A stretch of 64,000 bases of DNA from Ligilactobacillus sp. WC1T17 (GTDB lineage Bacteria > Bacillota > Bacilli > Lactobacillales > Lactobacillaceae). The position numbers and the translations under genes were made by a program. This document shows positions 19,703 through 30,787 of the stretch, one piece after another. Under the pieces are notes generated by a model. It was not told the DNA's origin, did not search any database, and was given only the letters and a program-made list of their open reading frames with translations. Location of the stretch: positions 124,001 through 188,000 of the forward strand of contig FOCC01000002.1 in the NCBI GenBank assembly GCA_900110005.1. The letters run 5' to 3'. Each line of letters begins with the position of its first letter. The first letter of the stretch is position 1.

Positions 19703-20974
19703 TTATTCAAATGTTTTTCGCGTTGCCTTATAGCCGATATCATGTCGATAAAAACAATCTTCAAATTTATATTTTTCTAAGGTTTGATAGGCCTTAGCTT
19801 GGGCCTCTTTTAAATCATCAGCTTGCGCGACTACGGTAACTAAGCGTCCACCATTGCCTGTAATGGCTTGTGGTTCACCCAAGACATTTGCATAATCAAT
19901 CCAAACATCATCTTCGTCTTTTAATTCAGGCAATTTTTGACCTGTTTTTGGTGCTTTCGGGTATCCAGCCGACGCAACAACGACGCCCAAAACCGCTTTG
20001 GATGAAAAAACGACTTGCGGCAATTGCTGATGGTTAACGGCCGCATCGATTAATTCCGCAAAGTCACTGGCAATTCTCGGCAAAACCACCTGTGTTTCAG
20101 GATCGCCTAACCGAACGTTATATTCGATAACTTTAGGACCCTGTTCCGTTAAAATCATGCCAATATAAATCAAACCACAATAATTGAATTGTGCTTGCCA
20201 AATTCCCTTAACGGTCGGTTCAACAACTTCCTTAACCATCCGCTCATAATCAGCTTGGGATAATTGCGGTACTGGGCTGTAAGCCCCCATGCCACCGGTA
20301 TTGAGCCCTTGATCACCATCAAAAGCCCGCTTATGGTCTTGGGCCATCGGCAAAATGCGGTATTCATTTTGCCCCAGCACCACAAACATCGAATATTCAT
20401 CTCCAGCTAAAAATTCTTCCAGCACAACCTGCTTTTGCCCCTTGCGAAACATTAATTGAATTTCATTTTCAGCCGTTTTCTTATCAGGAGCAATTACAAC
20501 CCCCTTGCCACCGGCTAAGCCGTCAGCCTTAATAACCACAGGTTCAGCGAAATCTTTTAAGCCTAAAATCGCCTCGGCAGCACTTTGATAAGTCTTATAT
20601 TTAGCGGTTGGAATGTGGTAGCGATCCATAAATTGCATGGCAAAATCTTTGGAACCTTCAAGCTGAGCTGCTTTTTTATCAGGGCCAAAAATTTTTAAGC
20701 CATCAGCTAAAAATGAATCGACAATACCGGCACACAAAGCATCTTCTGGGCCTACAAAAGTCCAAGCAATACCTTGATCAAACACAAAACCCTTTAAAGC
20801 GTCAAAATCGTTTTCACTGATTTCAACCGTTGAAATATCACGTGAATTATTCATTAAAGGGTTGCCTGGCGCTACAAAAACATGGCTCACATGCGGGCTT
20901 TGCGCCAATTGTTTGGCAATCGCATGTTCACGGCCGCCAGAACCGATAACGAGCAGTTTTAATTGATCTTGCAT
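19703..20974 (-). CDS. purD: Phosphoribosylamine-glycine ligase
   Basis: Step 2 of purine synthesis: PRA + glycine + ATP to GAR. 423 residues with KLLVIGSGGREHAIA at the N-terminus and an ATP-grasp core (KADGLAGGKGVVIA, and LNTGGMGAYSPVP, the PurD signature). Last gene of the pur operon, 12 bp after purH. Confidence 0.97.
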   Translation of the reverse strand: MQDQLKLLVIGSGGREHAIAKQLAQSPHVSHVFVAPGNPLMNNSRDISTVEISENDFDALKGFVFDQGIAWTFVGPEDALCAGIVDSFLADGLKIFGPDKKAAQLEGSKDFAMQFMDRYHIPTAKYKTYQSAAEAILGLKDFAEPVVIKADGLAGGKGVVIAPDKKTAENEIQLMFRKGQKQVVLEEFLAGDEYSMFVVLGQNEYRILPMAQDHKRAFDGDQGLNTGGMGAYSPVPQLSQADYERMVKEVVEPTVKGIWQAQFNYCGLIYIGMILTEQGPKVIEYNVRLGDPETQVVLPRIASDFAELIDAAVNHQQLPQVVFSSKAVLGVVVASAGYPKAPKTGQKLPELKDEDDVWIDYANVLGEPQAITGNGGRLVTVVAQADDLKEAQAKAYQTLEKYKFEDCFYRHDIGYKATRKTFE

Positions 20975-20986
20975 AATCTCACCTTT

Positions 20987-22525
20987 TTAGTGTCTAAAAT
21001 GACGAATACCAGTTGTAACCATGGTAATACCATATTTATTTGCCATGTCAATTGAATCTTGATCACGGATAGATCCGCCCGGCTGTACAATCGCCTTAAT
21101 ACCATGTTGAGCCGCATATTCAACGCAATCATCCATTGGGAAGAAAGCATCTGAAGCTAAAACCGTGCTATCATCAATCTTGTCTTTAGCATGCTTAATA
21201 GCAATCTTCGTTGAATCAATCCGGTTAGGCTGGCCAGCCCCAATCCCTAAGGTTTCCGTGGCATTGGCTACCACAATGGCATTTGATTTGGTATGTTTAA
21301 CTGCCTTCCAGGCAAACATCAAAGCTTCTAACTGAGCTGCCGTTGGTTTAGCTTCTGTCACCACAGTCCAATCCTTAGCATCTTCTTTTAAAGTATCTTG
21401 TTCTTGCATCAGCAAGCCACCCATGACTGAAACTGTTTCAAAACGGGTTGGTTCATCCTTTTTGGCGAAATCAAGGGTCAACAAGCGAATATTTTTCTTC
21501 TTTGCCAAAATATCGTAGGCATCATCGTCAAAGGCTGGTGCAATAATAATTTCCAAGAATAATTCATGCATTTTTTCTGCTGTCTTCAAATCAACTTTAC
21601 GGTTCAAAACGATAATACCGCCAAAAATAGAAATCGAATCAGCTTCATAAGCCCTTGTCCACGCTGTAAATAAATCTTTACCACGACCAATACCGCAAGG
21701 ATTCATGTGCTTCAATGCGACCACTGCCGGTTCTTCAAATTCGCGAGCAATGCGAATGGCTGCATCAGCATCCTTAATGTTATTGTAAGAAAGTTTTTTA
21801 CCATGTAACTGTTTAGCACTCGTAATAGCATAAGTCTTAGGCAAAGCATCTTGATAGAACCAAGCCTTTTGGTGTGAATTTTCACCATAGCGCATTTCGT
21901 CTTCTAATTCATAAGTTAAAGTTAATTGCTTTGGTGCTACAACATCGACTTGATTAGATAAGTATTGGGCAATTAAAGCATCATATGCTGCAGTATGCCG
22001 GAAGGCTTTAGCCGCCAATTGTGCTCTAGTAGCTAAAGTGGTCGTCTTATGTTCTTTTAATTCAGTCAAAACAGTTGCATAGTCGTCTTTATCAACCACA
22101 ATCGTTACATCATGATAATTTTTAGCAGCTGACCGTATCATGCTTGGGCCGCCAATATCAATATTTTCAATTGCTTGTGCTAAAGTACAATCTGGCTTTT
22201 GAATTGTTTCTTTAAAAGGATAGAGGTTGACACATACTAAATCAATTGGTGTAATATGTTGCTCTTTTAACGTCTCCATATGACTCTTTAAGTCGCGCCG
22301 TGCTAATAAGCCGCCATGAATATATGGATTTAACGTTTTTACCCGGCCATCTAAAATTTCAGGAAAACCCGTCACATCTTCAACTGAAATAGTCTTAATC
22401 CCAGCTTGCTCCAAAACTTTTTTGGTTCCGCCTGTTGAAACAATTTCAAAATCATTAGCAACTAATCCTTGAACAAAAGGTACTAAATCCGTTTTATCAG
22501 AAACACTTACAAGTGCACGTTTCAT
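20987..22525 (-). CDS. purH: Bifunctional AICAR formyltransferase / IMP cyclohydrolase
   Basis: Final two steps to IMP. 512 residues. The N-terminal MGS-like cyclohydrolase domain ([31 protein letters not shown]) precedes the transformylase domain (KHMNPCGIG with the catalytic Lys-His, and [12 protein letters not shown]). It starts 3 bp after the end of purN. Confidence 0.97.
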   Translation of the reverse strand: MKRALVSVSDKTDLVPFVQGLVANDFEIVSTGGTKKVLEQAGIKTISVEDVTGFPEILDGRVKTLNPYIHGGLLARRDLKSHMETLKEQHITPIDLVCVNLYPFKETIQKPDCTLAQAIENIDIGGPSMIRSAAKNYHDVTIVVDKDDYATVLTELKEHKTTTLATRAQLAAKAFRHTAAYDALIAQYLSNQVDVVAPKQLTLTYELEDEMRYGENSHQKAWFYQDALPKTYAITSAKQLHGKKLSYNNIKDADAAIRIAREFEEPAVVALKHMNPCGIGRGKDLFTAWTRAYEADSISIFGGIIVLNRKVDLKTAEKMHELFLEIIIAPAFDDDAYDILAKKKNIRLLTLDFAKKDEPTRFETVSVMGGLLMQEQDTLKEDAKDWTVVTEAKPTAAQLEALMFAWKAVKHTKSNAIVVANATETLGIGAGQPNRIDSTKIAIKHAKDKIDDSTVLASDAFFPMDDCVEYAAQHGIKAIVQPGGSIRDQDSIDMANKYGITMVTTGIRHFRH

Positions 22526-22528
22526 GGT

Positions 22529-23131
22529 TTAAAAACTTCCTTTCTCATTTGCGACTTTACTTTCTAACACCCTTTTAAGTGTCTGGGGAAATAAAAGGTG
22601 TTCGCAGCGATGAATCCGTTCTTCTAAACTGGCAGCGGTATCTTCATCAAAGATAGGTACATGCCGCTGTGCGATAATCGGGCCGGAATCAAGCCCAAAA
22701 TCAACATAATGCACAGTAACCCCAGTTTCTGTCCGGCCATTTTTAAGATGGTCTTCAAAGGCCCTTTCAATGGCATGCAAGCCTTGGTATTCCGGCAAAT
22801 AAGCCGGATGCAAGTTGACAATCGCATTTGGAAAAGCCCGTACAATTTCAGGACCGATAATCCGCATATATCCTGCTAAAATCAAAAAATCAATCTGTTT
22901 GGCTTTTAAAAGCTCAAGTAACCGTTGTTCATAAGCCTGTTTGCCGCCGCATTCTTTAACCGTAAAGCTTGTATGCTCAACACCTAATTTTTCAGCTCGT
23001 TTAACGACATAAGCTTCTGGATGATCACAAAAAAGCAGACTTAATTCGCCTGGAATTTCACCTGCTTGAAATTTCTCAGCCAGCACTTGAAAATTAGTGC
23101 CGTTCCCCGATGCTAAAATGGCCACTTTCAT
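22529..23131 (-). CDS. purN: Phosphoribosylglycinamide formyltransferase
   Basis: Transfers formyl from 10-formyl-THF to GAR. 200 residues from the ATG at 23131 (TAGGTG upstream); a GTG at 23140 is possible. Signature ILASGNGTNFQVL, and catalytic NLHPAYLPEYQG with GVTVHYVDFGLDSGPI carrying the catalytic Asp. Between purM and purH in the operon. Confidence 0.96.
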   Translation of the reverse strand: MKVAILASGNGTNFQVLAEKFQAGEIPGELSLLFCDHPEAYVVKRAEKLGVEHTSFTVKECGGKQAYEQRLLELLKAKQIDFLILAGYMRIIGPEIVRAFPNAIVNLHPAYLPEYQGLHAIERAFEDHLKNGRTETGVTVHYVDFGLDSGPIIAQRHVPIFDEDTAASLEERIHRCEHLLFPQTLKRVLESKVANEKGSF

Positions 23132-23140
23132 TTGATTCAC

Positions 23141-24178
23141 CTACTTAAAAATAATTTTTTCACCTGCTGCAGGGCGTTTCTTTAAAGTCCCAATTTCAAA
23201 AACTTTTTCGCCCTGCTTAGTTAACCTACTTTTAACTTCAGCTACATCATCTGGCTTAACGGCCAAGACCAAACCTACCCCAAGGTTGAAAGTTCCCAGC
23301 ATATCAGCTTGACTTAAAGAACCTAACTTCTCTAAATACTTAAAAATAGGTAAGATATCCCAGCTGCCTAATTTAACTTCTGCTTGAAGGTCATCGCTAA
23401 ACATCCGGGGCAGATTTTCAATCAATCCACCACCTGTAATATGGCTGACACCTCTAACCAAGCCGGCTTTAATTAAAGGTAAAACCGGCTTCACATAAAT
23501 CCTCGTCGGTTCTAGGATAGCTTCTTGCACCGTCTGTCCGGCTAAAACAGCGGGTTTATCTGTCAAAGCTACCTGATGATCTTTAAATAAAATCTGTCTC
23601 ACTAAAGAAAAACCATTGGAATGAAGACCACTAGACGGCAGAGCTAACAAAATATCGCCTTCCTTAGGAGATGCTTGGGTAAGCATCTTTGCTTTATCAA
23701 CTATTCCCGTGGCAAAACCAGCCAAGTCATATTCATCCGTTGCATACATATCAGGCATTTCAGCTGTTTCGCCACCAATCAAAGCCGCTCCGGCTTGCCG
23801 GCAGCCTTCTGCAACCCCGCTGACAATGGCTGCCATTTCTTCAGGATCATTATGACCGGTAGCTATATAGTCTAAGAAGAAAAGCGGTTCAGCCCCCTGA
23901 GCCAAGATATCATTAACACACATAGCCACACAATCAATACCGACCGTATCGGCTTTTTTAGCCTTTTGAGCTATCAAAAGCTTCGTGCCAACACCATCGG
24001 TACCGGAAACTAACACGGGATTTTTTACTTGTAAAGCAGTCAAATCAAACATGCCGCCAAAACTGCCAATTCCGCCCAAAACGCCCAAGCGCTCGGTAGA
24101 AGCTACATCATCTTTAATTTTTCGTACTAATTCGTAACCGGCAGTAACATCAACGCCGGCATCTTGATAACGGCCCAT
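23141..24178 (-). CDS. purM: Phosphoribosylformylglycinamidine cyclo-ligase (AIR synthetase)
   Basis: ATP-dependent closure of FGAM to AIR. 345 residues, the family length. [15 protein letters not shown] at the start, [20 protein letters not shown] and [14 protein letters not shown] are standard PurM/ThiL-fold motifs. Its start overlaps the purF stop by one base, so translation is coupled. Confidence 0.97.
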   Translation of the reverse strand: MGRYQDAGVDVTAGYELVRKIKDDVASTERLGVLGGIGSFGGMFDLTALQVKNPVLVSGTDGVGTKLLIAQKAKKADTVGIDCVAMCVNDILAQGAEPLFFLDYIATGHNDPEEMAAIVSGVAEGCRQAGAALIGGETAEMPDMYATDEYDLAGFATGIVDKAKMLTQASPKEGDILLALPSSGLHSNGFSLVRQILFKDHQVALTDKPAVLAGQTVQEAILEPTRIYVKPVLPLIKAGLVRGVSHITGGGLIENLPRMFSDDLQAEVKLGSWDILPIFKYLEKLGSLSQADMLGTFNLGVGLVLAVKPDDVAEVKSRLTKQGEKVFEIGTLKKRPAAGEKIIFK

Positions 24179-25638
24179 TAATCTTCGTCCTTTCTATCAG
24201 GAAATTGCTTGAAAGATTCCTTATAGCTTTCTTCATAATCATATAATGGTGTCGGATATTCACCGGTAAAATAAGCTACGGTTAATCCGCCATTAGGTGC
24301 ATCTCCAGCATCTGGTACATCAATTGCTTTAATCAAGCCTGGTACACTCAAAAAGCCTAAACTGTCAACGCCGATAATTTCAGCCATTTCTTTAACCGTA
24401 TGGCGGGCCGCCATCAATTGAGACCGGTCTGAAATATCAATACCATAGAAGTGTGGGTAGCGAAATGGCGGTGAAGAAATCCGCATGTGCACTTCTTTGG
24501 CACCTGCTTCTTTCAGCATTTTGACTAATTGAACCGAGGTAGTTCCCCGCACAATCGAATCATCGACAATAACCACGCTTTTGCCTTCAACCACCCCGCG
24601 TACAGCAGAAAGTTTCATTTTAACACCTTGTTCGCGCAGTTTTTGGGTAGGCTGAATAAAGGTTCTTGCGATATATTGATTCTTAACCAGACCCATTTCG
24701 TAAGGCAGGCCGGCGGCTTCAGCATAACCTGAAGCTGCCGAAAGGGATGAATTAGGCACCCCGATAACCATATCGGCATTTTTAGGTGCCGGCTGCTCTT
24801 TTGCCAGTAAAGCACCCATTTTCTTTCGAGCACTGTGAACCGTTACCCCATGAATAATGGAATCAGGACGGGCAAAATAAATGTATTCCATTGAGCAGAT
24901 AGCCAACTGCGTATCTGTGGTATAATGGTCAATTTTCATCCCATCCTTATCGATAATGATGAGTTCACCCGGCTGCACATCACGGACAAATTTAGCTCCT
25001 ACAGCATCTAAAGCACAGGTTTCAGAGCAAACTACATAAGCACCTGAATCCATCTGCCCTACCACTAAAGGCCGAAACCCATTTGGATCTAAAGCGGCAT
25101 ACAGTGCATCTTTTCTTAAAAGTAAAAAGGCAAAGCCACCCTTGGTCTCATTTAGGCTAACTTTTAAAGCATCCACAAAGCCCATTCCGCGCTTTTGCCG
25201 GATTAAATGAATCAGCATTTCCGTATCCGAAGTTGATTGAAAAACTGCACCCTGAGCTTCTAATTGCCGCCTTAAAGTAACGGCATTGGTCAAATTGCCA
25301 TTATGAGCCAAACCCACATCTCCATCAAAAAAGCGAAATAAGAAAGGCTGAACATTTGCAAGCGAATTATTGCCACTGGTTCCGTAACGTACATGTCCAA
25401 TGGCGGAATCGCCAACTAAGCGGTCCAAATCAGCTGGATTAGAGAAAACCTCAGCTAATAAACCTCGATTGCGATATTGGTGTAATTTTTGTCCATCCGA
25501 TGAAACAATCCCAGCGCCTTCCTGCCCACGATGCTGCAAGGCATACAAACCAAAATAAGTAATTTTGCTGGCATCTTCAGCGCCAAAAATTCCAAAAACA
25601 CCGCATTCCTCATTTAATCCTTTGATTTCATAAGACAT
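24178..25638 (-). CDS. purF: Amidophosphoribosyltransferase
   Basis: First committed step: PRPP + glutamine to PRA. 486 residues from the ATG at 25638, which follows GGGAGGAGG; a longer in-frame form lacks such a site. The N-terminal nucleophile is Cys12 in [10 protein letters not shown], after an 11-residue propeptide. The PRPP-binding loop is [15 protein letters not shown]. The start overlaps the end of purL by 25 bp. Confidence 0.97.
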   Translation of the reverse strand: MSYEIKGLNEECGVFGIFGAEDASKITYFGLYALQHRGQEGAGIVSSDGQKLHQYRNRGLLAEVFSNPADLDRLVGDSAIGHVRYGTSGNNSLANVQPFLFRFFDGDVGLAHNGNLTNAVTLRRQLEAQGAVFQSTSDTEMLIHLIRQKRGMGFVDALKVSLNETKGGFAFLLLRKDALYAALDPNGFRPLVVGQMDSGAYVVCSETCALDAVGAKFVRDVQPGELIIIDKDGMKIDHYTTDTQLAICSMEYIYFARPDSIIHGVTVHSARKKMGALLAKEQPAPKNADMVIGVPNSSLSAASGYAEAAGLPYEMGLVKNQYIARTFIQPTQKLREQGVKMKLSAVRGVVEGKSVVIVDDSIVRGTTSVQLVKMLKEAGAKEVHMRISSPPFRYPHFYGIDISDRSQLMAARHTVKEMAEIIGVDSLGFLSVPGLIKAIDVPDAGDAPNGGLTVAYFTGEYPTPLYDYEESYKESFKQFPDRKDED

Positions 25639-27833
25639 GGAATAGCCTCCTCCCAAATTTTTTGGGCTTCCAAAACATCTACTTGTAAATGTCCATCAGT
25701 TAAATCTGCTTCCAAACAGCCATCAGCAGTCACTTCACCAATCAACACAGCATCTTGAGCCAGCATTTTTTCAAATTGTGCCTGCTTATTCTTCGGTACG
25801 GTAACCACAAAACGTCCCGGCGTTTCACTAAATAATTGTGCTTTAGTTAAGTCAAGATCCAATTTTAAGCCAAGGTTAGTATTAAAGCACGTTTCGGCCA
25901 ATGCTACGCCCAAGCCGCCTTCGCTTAAATCATGTGAACTTTCAACTAAGCCTTGTTCCATAGCATTAAGCAACGTCTTCATCATTTGATTAGTTTTAAC
26001 TAAATCAAAGTCATGTAAACGGCCGCTGATTGTCTTGGTCAGCATCTTTTGAATTTCACTGCCAGCATAATCATCTTCTGTTGGCAAACCGACTAAATAG
26101 ACTAAAGATCCGGCCTTTTGTACAAAGGAAGGGATAACATGCTTCAAATCCTTGATTAACCCTACCATGCCGACCATCGGTGTACCATAGATTGCTTCAC
26201 CGTTATTTTCGTTGTACAAGCTGACATTACCTGAAATAACCGGTGTATCAAAAATCTCACATGCTTGGGCCATCCCTGAAACTGATTGGTGTAATTCCCA
26301 ATAAATCTCAGGATCATTAGGATCGCCATAATTCAAACAGTCGGTCATGCCTAATGGCAAAGCGCCTGATGAAATCATATTAGCGCATGCTTCAGCCACA
26401 GCTCTCTTCCCGCCGATTTTAGGATCCAGATAAACAAAACGCCCATTACCGTCGGTGGTCATAGCTAAGCCTTTTTTAGTGCCCCTGACCCGTAAAACAC
26501 CCGCATCAGAGCCTGGGCCTACTACCGTTGAGGTCCTAACTTGGGAGTCATATGTTTGGGTAAACATCTGTTTAGAAGCAATTGTCGGCTGTGCCAAAAT
26601 TTGCTTTAATGCCTGGTTGACATCGCTAATTTCAGGCACATTAGCGTCTTTAGCTGTCTTAATTCTTGCCGGCATCTGTTCGGCACTTGGTTCTTCTAAA
26701 ACATCATCTGTCAAACTGGAAACAGGAATATCTGTTACTTTTTCACCATGATGATATAAAACATATTGATGTCCTGCGGTTACACGCCCAATCACTACTG
26801 CTTCAAGTTCATATTCTTTAAAAAGCTTAATCACATCATCTTCATGACCTTTTTTGACACATAAAAGCATCCGTTCTTGTGATTCAGACAACATAATTTC
26901 ATAAGCAGACATGCCGGGTTCCCTTTGCGGTACCATGTCTAAGTTAAGTTCCATGCCTGAGTCGGCTTTTGAAGCCATTTCACATGAAGAAGAAACAATA
27001 CCGGCAGCTCCCATGTCTTGAATCCCCACCAGCCAATCATGATGATCATGCGTTAATTCCAAGCAGGCTTCCATCAAAAGTTTTTCCATGAAAGGATTGC
27101 CGACTTGGACTGCAGACCTTTGAGTCGCCTTATCATCAGCAAAATCAGCCGAAGCAAATGTTGCCCCATGAATGCCATCACGGCCGGTCTTAGCGCCAAC
27201 ATAAATGACTGCATTGCCAACACCAGAAGCACGGCCTTTTTGCATGTCCTTTTGTTCCATCAAGCCAACACTCATCGCATTAACCAAGCAATTACCTGTA
27301 TAGCAGTTATCAAAAGTCATTTCTCCTGCAATTGTTGGAATCCCCATACAGTTGCCGTAACCGCCAATGCCGGCAACAACCTCATTAATTAAATATTTAG
27401 TCCGTGGGCGGTCAATTTCGCCAAAATGCAAAGAGTCTAAAGATGCAATGGGGCGAGCTCCCATTGAAAAAATGTCGCGCAAAATTCCCCCGACACCTGT
27501 TGCTGCCCCTTCATAGGGTTCAACCGCTGAAGGGTGATTATGACTTTCAGCTTTGAAGACAACAGCTTGCCCATCACCAATGTCAATAATTCCCGCTCCT
27601 TCGCCAGGTCCTTGTAAGACACGGTCATTTTTATTAGGGAAAAGTTTTAAAACAGGCTTTGACTTCTTGTAAGAGCAGTGTTCACTCCACATAACTGAAA
27701 AAAGTCCTGTTTCTGTATAATTTGGCAAGCGATGCAATAAATGGTCACAAATATAATCATATTCGTGTTCCGTCAAACTCCAATCAAGATATGGCTTTTG
27801 TGCTTTAATTTCTTCAGGTGTCATTTCTGCCAT
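25614..27833 (-). CDS. purL: Phosphoribosylformylglycinamidine synthase, large subunit
   Basis: 739 residues, the small-type PurL that works with PurS and PurQ to amidate [22 protein letters not shown] near residue 45, [20 protein letters not shown] and the second repeat [13 protein letters not shown] are diagnostic. Two AIRS-like repeats are visible. It abuts purQ with a one-base overlap. Confidence 0.97.
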   Translation of the reverse strand: MAEMTPEEIKAQKPYLDWSLTEHEYDYICDHLLHRLPNYTETGLFSVMWSEHCSYKKSKPVLKLFPNKNDRVLQGPGEGAGIIDIGDGQAVVFKAESHNHPSAVEPYEGAATGVGGILRDIFSMGARPIASLDSLHFGEIDRPRTKYLINEVVAGIGGYGNCMGIPTIAGEMTFDNCYTGNCLVNAMSVGLMEQKDMQKGRASGVGNAVIYVGAKTGRDGIHGATFASADFADDKATQRSAVQVGNPFMEKLLMEACLELTHDHHDWLVGIQDMGAAGIVSSSCEMASKADSGMELNLDMVPQREPGMSAYEIMLSESQERMLLCVKKGHEDDVIKLFKEYELEAVVIGRVTAGHQYVLYHHGEKVTDIPVSSLTDDVLEEPSAEQMPARIKTAKDANVPEISDVNQALKQILAQPTIASKQMFTQTYDSQVRTSTVVGPGSDAGVLRVRGTKKGLAMTTDGNGRFVYLDPKIGGKRAVAEACANMISSGALPLGMTDCLNYGDPNDPEIYWELHQSVSGMAQACEIFDTPVISGNVSLYNENNGEAIYGTPMVGMVGLIKDLKHVIPSFVQKAGSLVYLVGLPTEDDYAGSEIQKMLTKTISGRLHDFDLVKTNQMMKTLLNAMEQGLVESSHDLSEGGLGVALAETCFNTNLGLKLDLDLTKAQLFSETPGRFVVTVPKNKQAQFEKMLAQDAVLIGEVTADGCLEADLTDGHLQVDVLEAQKIWEEAIPCLMKSKD

Positions 27834-28516
27834 TACTTAGTCACCTCCGTTTTAATTCCATTTTCCAGTAATGATTTAAATAAACGTAAGCCATCGGTAT
27901 TGCCTAAAATGGCTTCAACGGCTCTTTCAGGGTGAGGCATCATGCCTAAAACATTGCCGCGTTCATTGCAAATACCTGCAATATCATGCAAAGAACCATT
28001 AGGATTTTCCTTAGCATAACGGAAAACCACTTGGTTATTAGCTTCCAACTGTTCGAGGGTTGCTTCATCAGCATAATAGCTGCCGTCAGCATGAGCAATT
28101 GGCAATTTAATATGTTCATGCAAACCATATTGACTGGTGAACGGTGTTTTGTTATTAACCACTTCTAATTCGACTGTTTTGCAGACAAATTTCAAACTAT
28201 CATTTTGCTTTAAAGCACCCGGCAAAAGCCCCGCTTCGGTTAAAATTTGAAAACCGTTGCAAGTGCCAAAGACAAATTTGCCTTCGTTGGCCATTTTAAC
28301 GATAGCCGGCATAATATTGGTAAAACGTGCAATCGCACCACACCTTAAATAATCGCCATAGGAAAAGCCGCCTGGCAACATGACAGCATCAAAACCATCT
28401 AAATTGTCGCGTTTATGGGAAACATATTCAACATCGGCATGACAAACTGTTGCCAACGCTTCGTAAAGGTCAATATCACAATTAGATCCAGGAAAGACAA
28501 CAACGGCAATTTTCAT
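27833..28516 (-). CDS. purQ: Phosphoribosylformylglycinamidine synthase, glutaminase subunit
   Basis: Class I glutamine amidotransferase of 227 residues providing ammonia to PurL. Nucleophile Cys86 in [10 protein letters not shown] and the His-Glu of MMPHPERA near the C-terminus. Overlaps purS by one base. Confidence 0.97.
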   Translation of the reverse strand: MKIAVVVFPGSNCDIDLYEALATVCHADVEYVSHKRDNLDGFDAVMLPGGFSYGDYLRCGAIARFTNIMPAIVKMANEGKFVFGTCNGFQILTEAGLLPGALKQNDSLKFVCKTVELEVVNNKTPFTSQYGLHEHIKLPIAHADGSYYADEATLEQLEANNQVVFRYAKENPNGSLHDIAGICNERGNVLGMMPHPERAVEAILGNTDGLRLFKSLLENGIKTEVTK

Positions 28517-28767
28517 TAAGCCTCCCCCCCTAAAATTTCAAAGCGATAAGTTTCCAGGTTAAAGTTCACGAGTAATTCTTCCGAAATTTCTTTGACAGCT
28601 GTTTCTAAATCCTTCTTTTCAGAATCAATGGTAACTTCAAAAAATTTACCAACTTTAACGTTTTCAACTTCATCATGACCTAAAGAATGAATGGCATTTT
28701 TAATTGTCTCGCCTTGAGGATCAAAAACTGATTCCTTATAAGTTACAAAAATACGCACATCAACCAT
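28516..28767 (-). CDS. purS: Phosphoribosylformylglycinamidine synthase subunit PurS
   Basis: 83 residues; [19 protein letters not shown] and [11 protein letters not shown] match PurS, the small structural subunit that bridges PurQ and PurL. Its stop overlaps purQ and its start overlaps the purC stop, each by one base. Confidence 0.95.
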   Translation of the reverse strand: MVDVRIFVTYKESVFDPQGETIKNAIHSLGHDEVENVKVGKFFEVTIDSEKKDLETAVKEISEELLVNFNLETYRFEILGGEA

Positions 28768-29486
28768 TATGCTTCCTCCTTCAATGCTTCCTTTAAACGC
28801 CGCAGTACTTCTTCATACACAGGGGTCAATTCGCCCAAATCGCGTCGATAAACATCTTTATCCATGTGGGCCTTAGTCTTCAAATCCCACAAGCGGCAAT
28901 TGTCCGGTGAAAATTCATCTGCTAAAACAATTTGTCCATCTGCCAAGCGGCCAAATTCCAACTTGAAATCAATTAAGGCTAAGCCCATTTTTTTAAATAA
29001 AGCTGTCAATAATTGATTTACCTGCCGGGAAAGCTTCCACATAACATCTAATTCGTCTTTAGTAACAAGCTTTAAAGCTAAACTTTGTGATTCGTTGATG
29101 AAAGGATCATCCAATTCATCACTCTTGTAGTAAGTTTCTTCTACCGGAGATGTAAATTTGCGCCCTTCTTCGATGCCAAAACGACTAGCAAAGTGGCCGG
29201 CGGAAACGTTTCGCGTTACCATTTCAAGTGGCACAATTTCAACTTTTTTTACTAACTCTTCTGTAGCTGAAAGTTTTTTTATGAAATGTGTTTTAAGACC
29301 TTTAGCAGTCAAATACTCAAAAATCAAAGATGAAATTTCATTATTAACTTCACCCTTGCCGCGGATTTGATCTTTCTTTTTGCCGTTTAAAGCTGTCGCC
29401 TGATCCATATATACAACCCGCAACACTTCAGGATCATCTGTACTCCACATTTGTTTAGCTTTGCCTTCATAAATCAATTTTTCCAT
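28767..29486 (-). CDS. purC: SAICAR synthase
   Basis: Joins aspartate to CAIR. 239 residues from the ATG at 29486, which is preceded by AAAGGAGA. The in-frame extension upstream has no ribosome site and is not family-like. Motifs: LIYEGKAKQMW, VPLEMVTRNVSAGHFASR, LIDFKLEFGR and SPDNCRLW. First gene of the purCSQLFMNHD operon and so the gene closest to the PurBox-like operators. Confidence 0.97.
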   Translation of the reverse strand: MEKLIYEGKAKQMWSTDDPEVLRVVYMDQATALNGKKKDQIRGKGEVNNEISSLIFEYLTAKGLKTHFIKKLSATEELVKKVEIVPLEMVTRNVSAGHFASRFGIEEGRKFTSPVEETYYKSDELDDPFINESQSLALKLVTKDELDVMWKLSRQVNQLLTALFKKMGLALIDFKLEFGRLADGQIVLADEFSPDNCRLWDLKTKAHMDKDVYRRDLGELTPVYEEVLRRLKEALKEEA

Positions 29487-29564
29487 GATAATCGAAAGTC
29501 TCCTTTGATAAAAAAGCGAATTAAATTTCAAATAATGCTTCCAACATTCGTAATTAACATCTTA

Positions 29565-29703
29565 AGGTTAACAATAAATGTTTCTTAGGTCAAGTGTTTT
29601 TCACGAACATTCACTAGAAAAAGAAAAAATTATCTTCGTTTTTTATATTTTCTAAGCAAAAATAGCTAAAATAAATATTTAAAACGTTTAAAAAACGAAC
29701 ATT
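29565..29703 (-). promoter_or_regulatory. purC operon promoter with PurBox-like sites
   Basis: Minus-strand -35 TTGACC (29588-29593) and a weak -10 TAACCT 17 bp on (29565-29570). Upstream are three sites close to the B. subtilis PurBox AWWWCCGAACWWT: TTTCACGAACATT ending 29611 (10 of 13), an inverted AAAAACGAAGATA at 29631-29643 (10 of 13), and AAAAACGAACATT at 29691-29703 (12 of 13). The first lies about 10 bp upstream of the -35, the arrangement seen again at purE. PurR itself is not in the window. Confidence 0.7.
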
Positions 29704-29711
29704 AATAAAAA

Positions 29712-29742
29712 AGAGATAAAAGACACCCAGTCTTTTATCTCT
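29712..29742 (-). terminator. Terminator after the ROK gene
   Basis: Perfect 13-bp stem AGAGATAAAAGAC / GTCTTTTATCTCT with a 5-nt loop, then TTTTATT on the minus strand. It isolates the purC promoter from upstream transcription. Confidence 0.9.
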
Positions 29743-29743
29743 C

Positions 29744-30649
29744 TTATCTCTCGTTATTTACTTGTTCCATGTAACAATACAAAACACCCTTAATCATCGT
29801 TTCCCGACTGTGCTTAGCTGTAACAATTTCGGGATAAACCAAAACCTGTTGGGCTTGCGGAAATTCGGCCACAATATCCGTATAAGCATTTTTGATGGTT
29901 TTAATTACTAATTCATTAGAGGAAATACCGCCTCCAATAGCAAAGCGCTGCACATCAACCAGCAGCTGCATATTAAACATCAATTGAGCGATATTTTTGC
30001 AAAAATTATTAAAAATGGAAAGAGCAGCTTTATCACCCGCTTCAATCAAACCAAATGCATGTGGTCCATCATAAACATCATCGTGTTTATCGACTACATT
30101 AATAGCTCTAATCATATTAATAGCTGAACAATTTGATCTGACCAAGCCTTGACTGCCTGGAACATTCAATTCATCTCTAATCAAGGAGAAGAGTCCCGCT
30201 TTTTGGTGTGCACCAGCAATATAGTTGCCGTCAATCGCTAACCCACCGGTCACACTATTACCCAAGGTTAATAAAATACCGCTGTCAACGTCCTTTAAGG
30301 CGCCATCCCAAACCTCGGCTGTCGTGGCTGCCCGCCCTTCACTTTCAACTTTAACAATAATTTTGCTATTCTCAGGCCCCAAGATATCTTCCATAGAAAT
30401 CCCGTTAATAAAGGGCAACCCTTCACAGTTATAAAAGGCCAAATTTTCATAATCAACCATAGCCGGCGCACTAATTGAAATACCGTTAATTCGCTGCCGG
30501 TTATCATTAATAATCTTACGTAAAGCATCTTTAAATGTTCCTAACGTCTTCGGCGTCGGCAGTACCTTGAGCAGCAAAATTTTGCCGCTACTGTCCAAAA
30601 TGCCGTATTTTAAAGAAACACCACCAATATCAACACATAAATATGCCAT
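29744..30649 (-). CDS. ROK-family sugar kinase-like protein
   Basis: 301 residues, with no N-terminal HTH, so a kinase-type rather than repressor-type ROK protein. N-terminal phosphate loop CVDIGGVSLKYGILD, a second ATP site GILLTLGNSVTGGLAIDG, and FAIGGGISSNE near the C-terminus. The CxCGxxGCxE zinc motif of most glucokinase-like ROK proteins is missing; the region reads SQGLVRSNCSAINMI. Sugar specificity cannot be assigned. It lies between the purEKB and purC operons on the same strand, with its own terminator; a functional link to purines is not evident. Confidence 0.8.
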   Translation of the reverse strand: MAYLCVDIGGVSLKYGILDSSGKILLLKVLPTPKTLGTFKDALRKIINDNRQRINGISISAPAMVDYENLAFYNCEGLPFINGISMEDILGPENSKIIVKVESEGRAATTAEVWDGALKDVDSGILLTLGNSVTGGLAIDGNYIAGAHQKAGLFSLIRDELNVPGSQGLVRSNCSAINMIRAINVVDKHDDVYDGPHAFGLIEAGDKAALSIFNNFCKNIAQLMFNMQLLVDVQRFAIGGGISSNELVIKTIKNAYTDIVAEFPQAQQVLVYPEIVTAKHSRETMIKGVLYCYMEQVNNER

Positions 30650-30756
30650 CTTCTTACCCCCACCTTTTACAAATGTAACCGCTTATTATTACAAGACTAG
30701 CATACCTTTTTTTTACTTTAAAAGCAATCAAAATACTAGATCACTATTAAAATAAA

Positions 30757-30775
30757 AGTCGGCCTCAAGCCGACT
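30757..30775 (-). terminator. Terminator after purB
   Basis: 7-bp stem AGTCGGC / GCCGACT with a 5-nt loop and a minus-strand T-rich tail (TTTTATTTT). Confidence 0.8.
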
Positions 30776-30787
30776 CTTATTTTTGAG

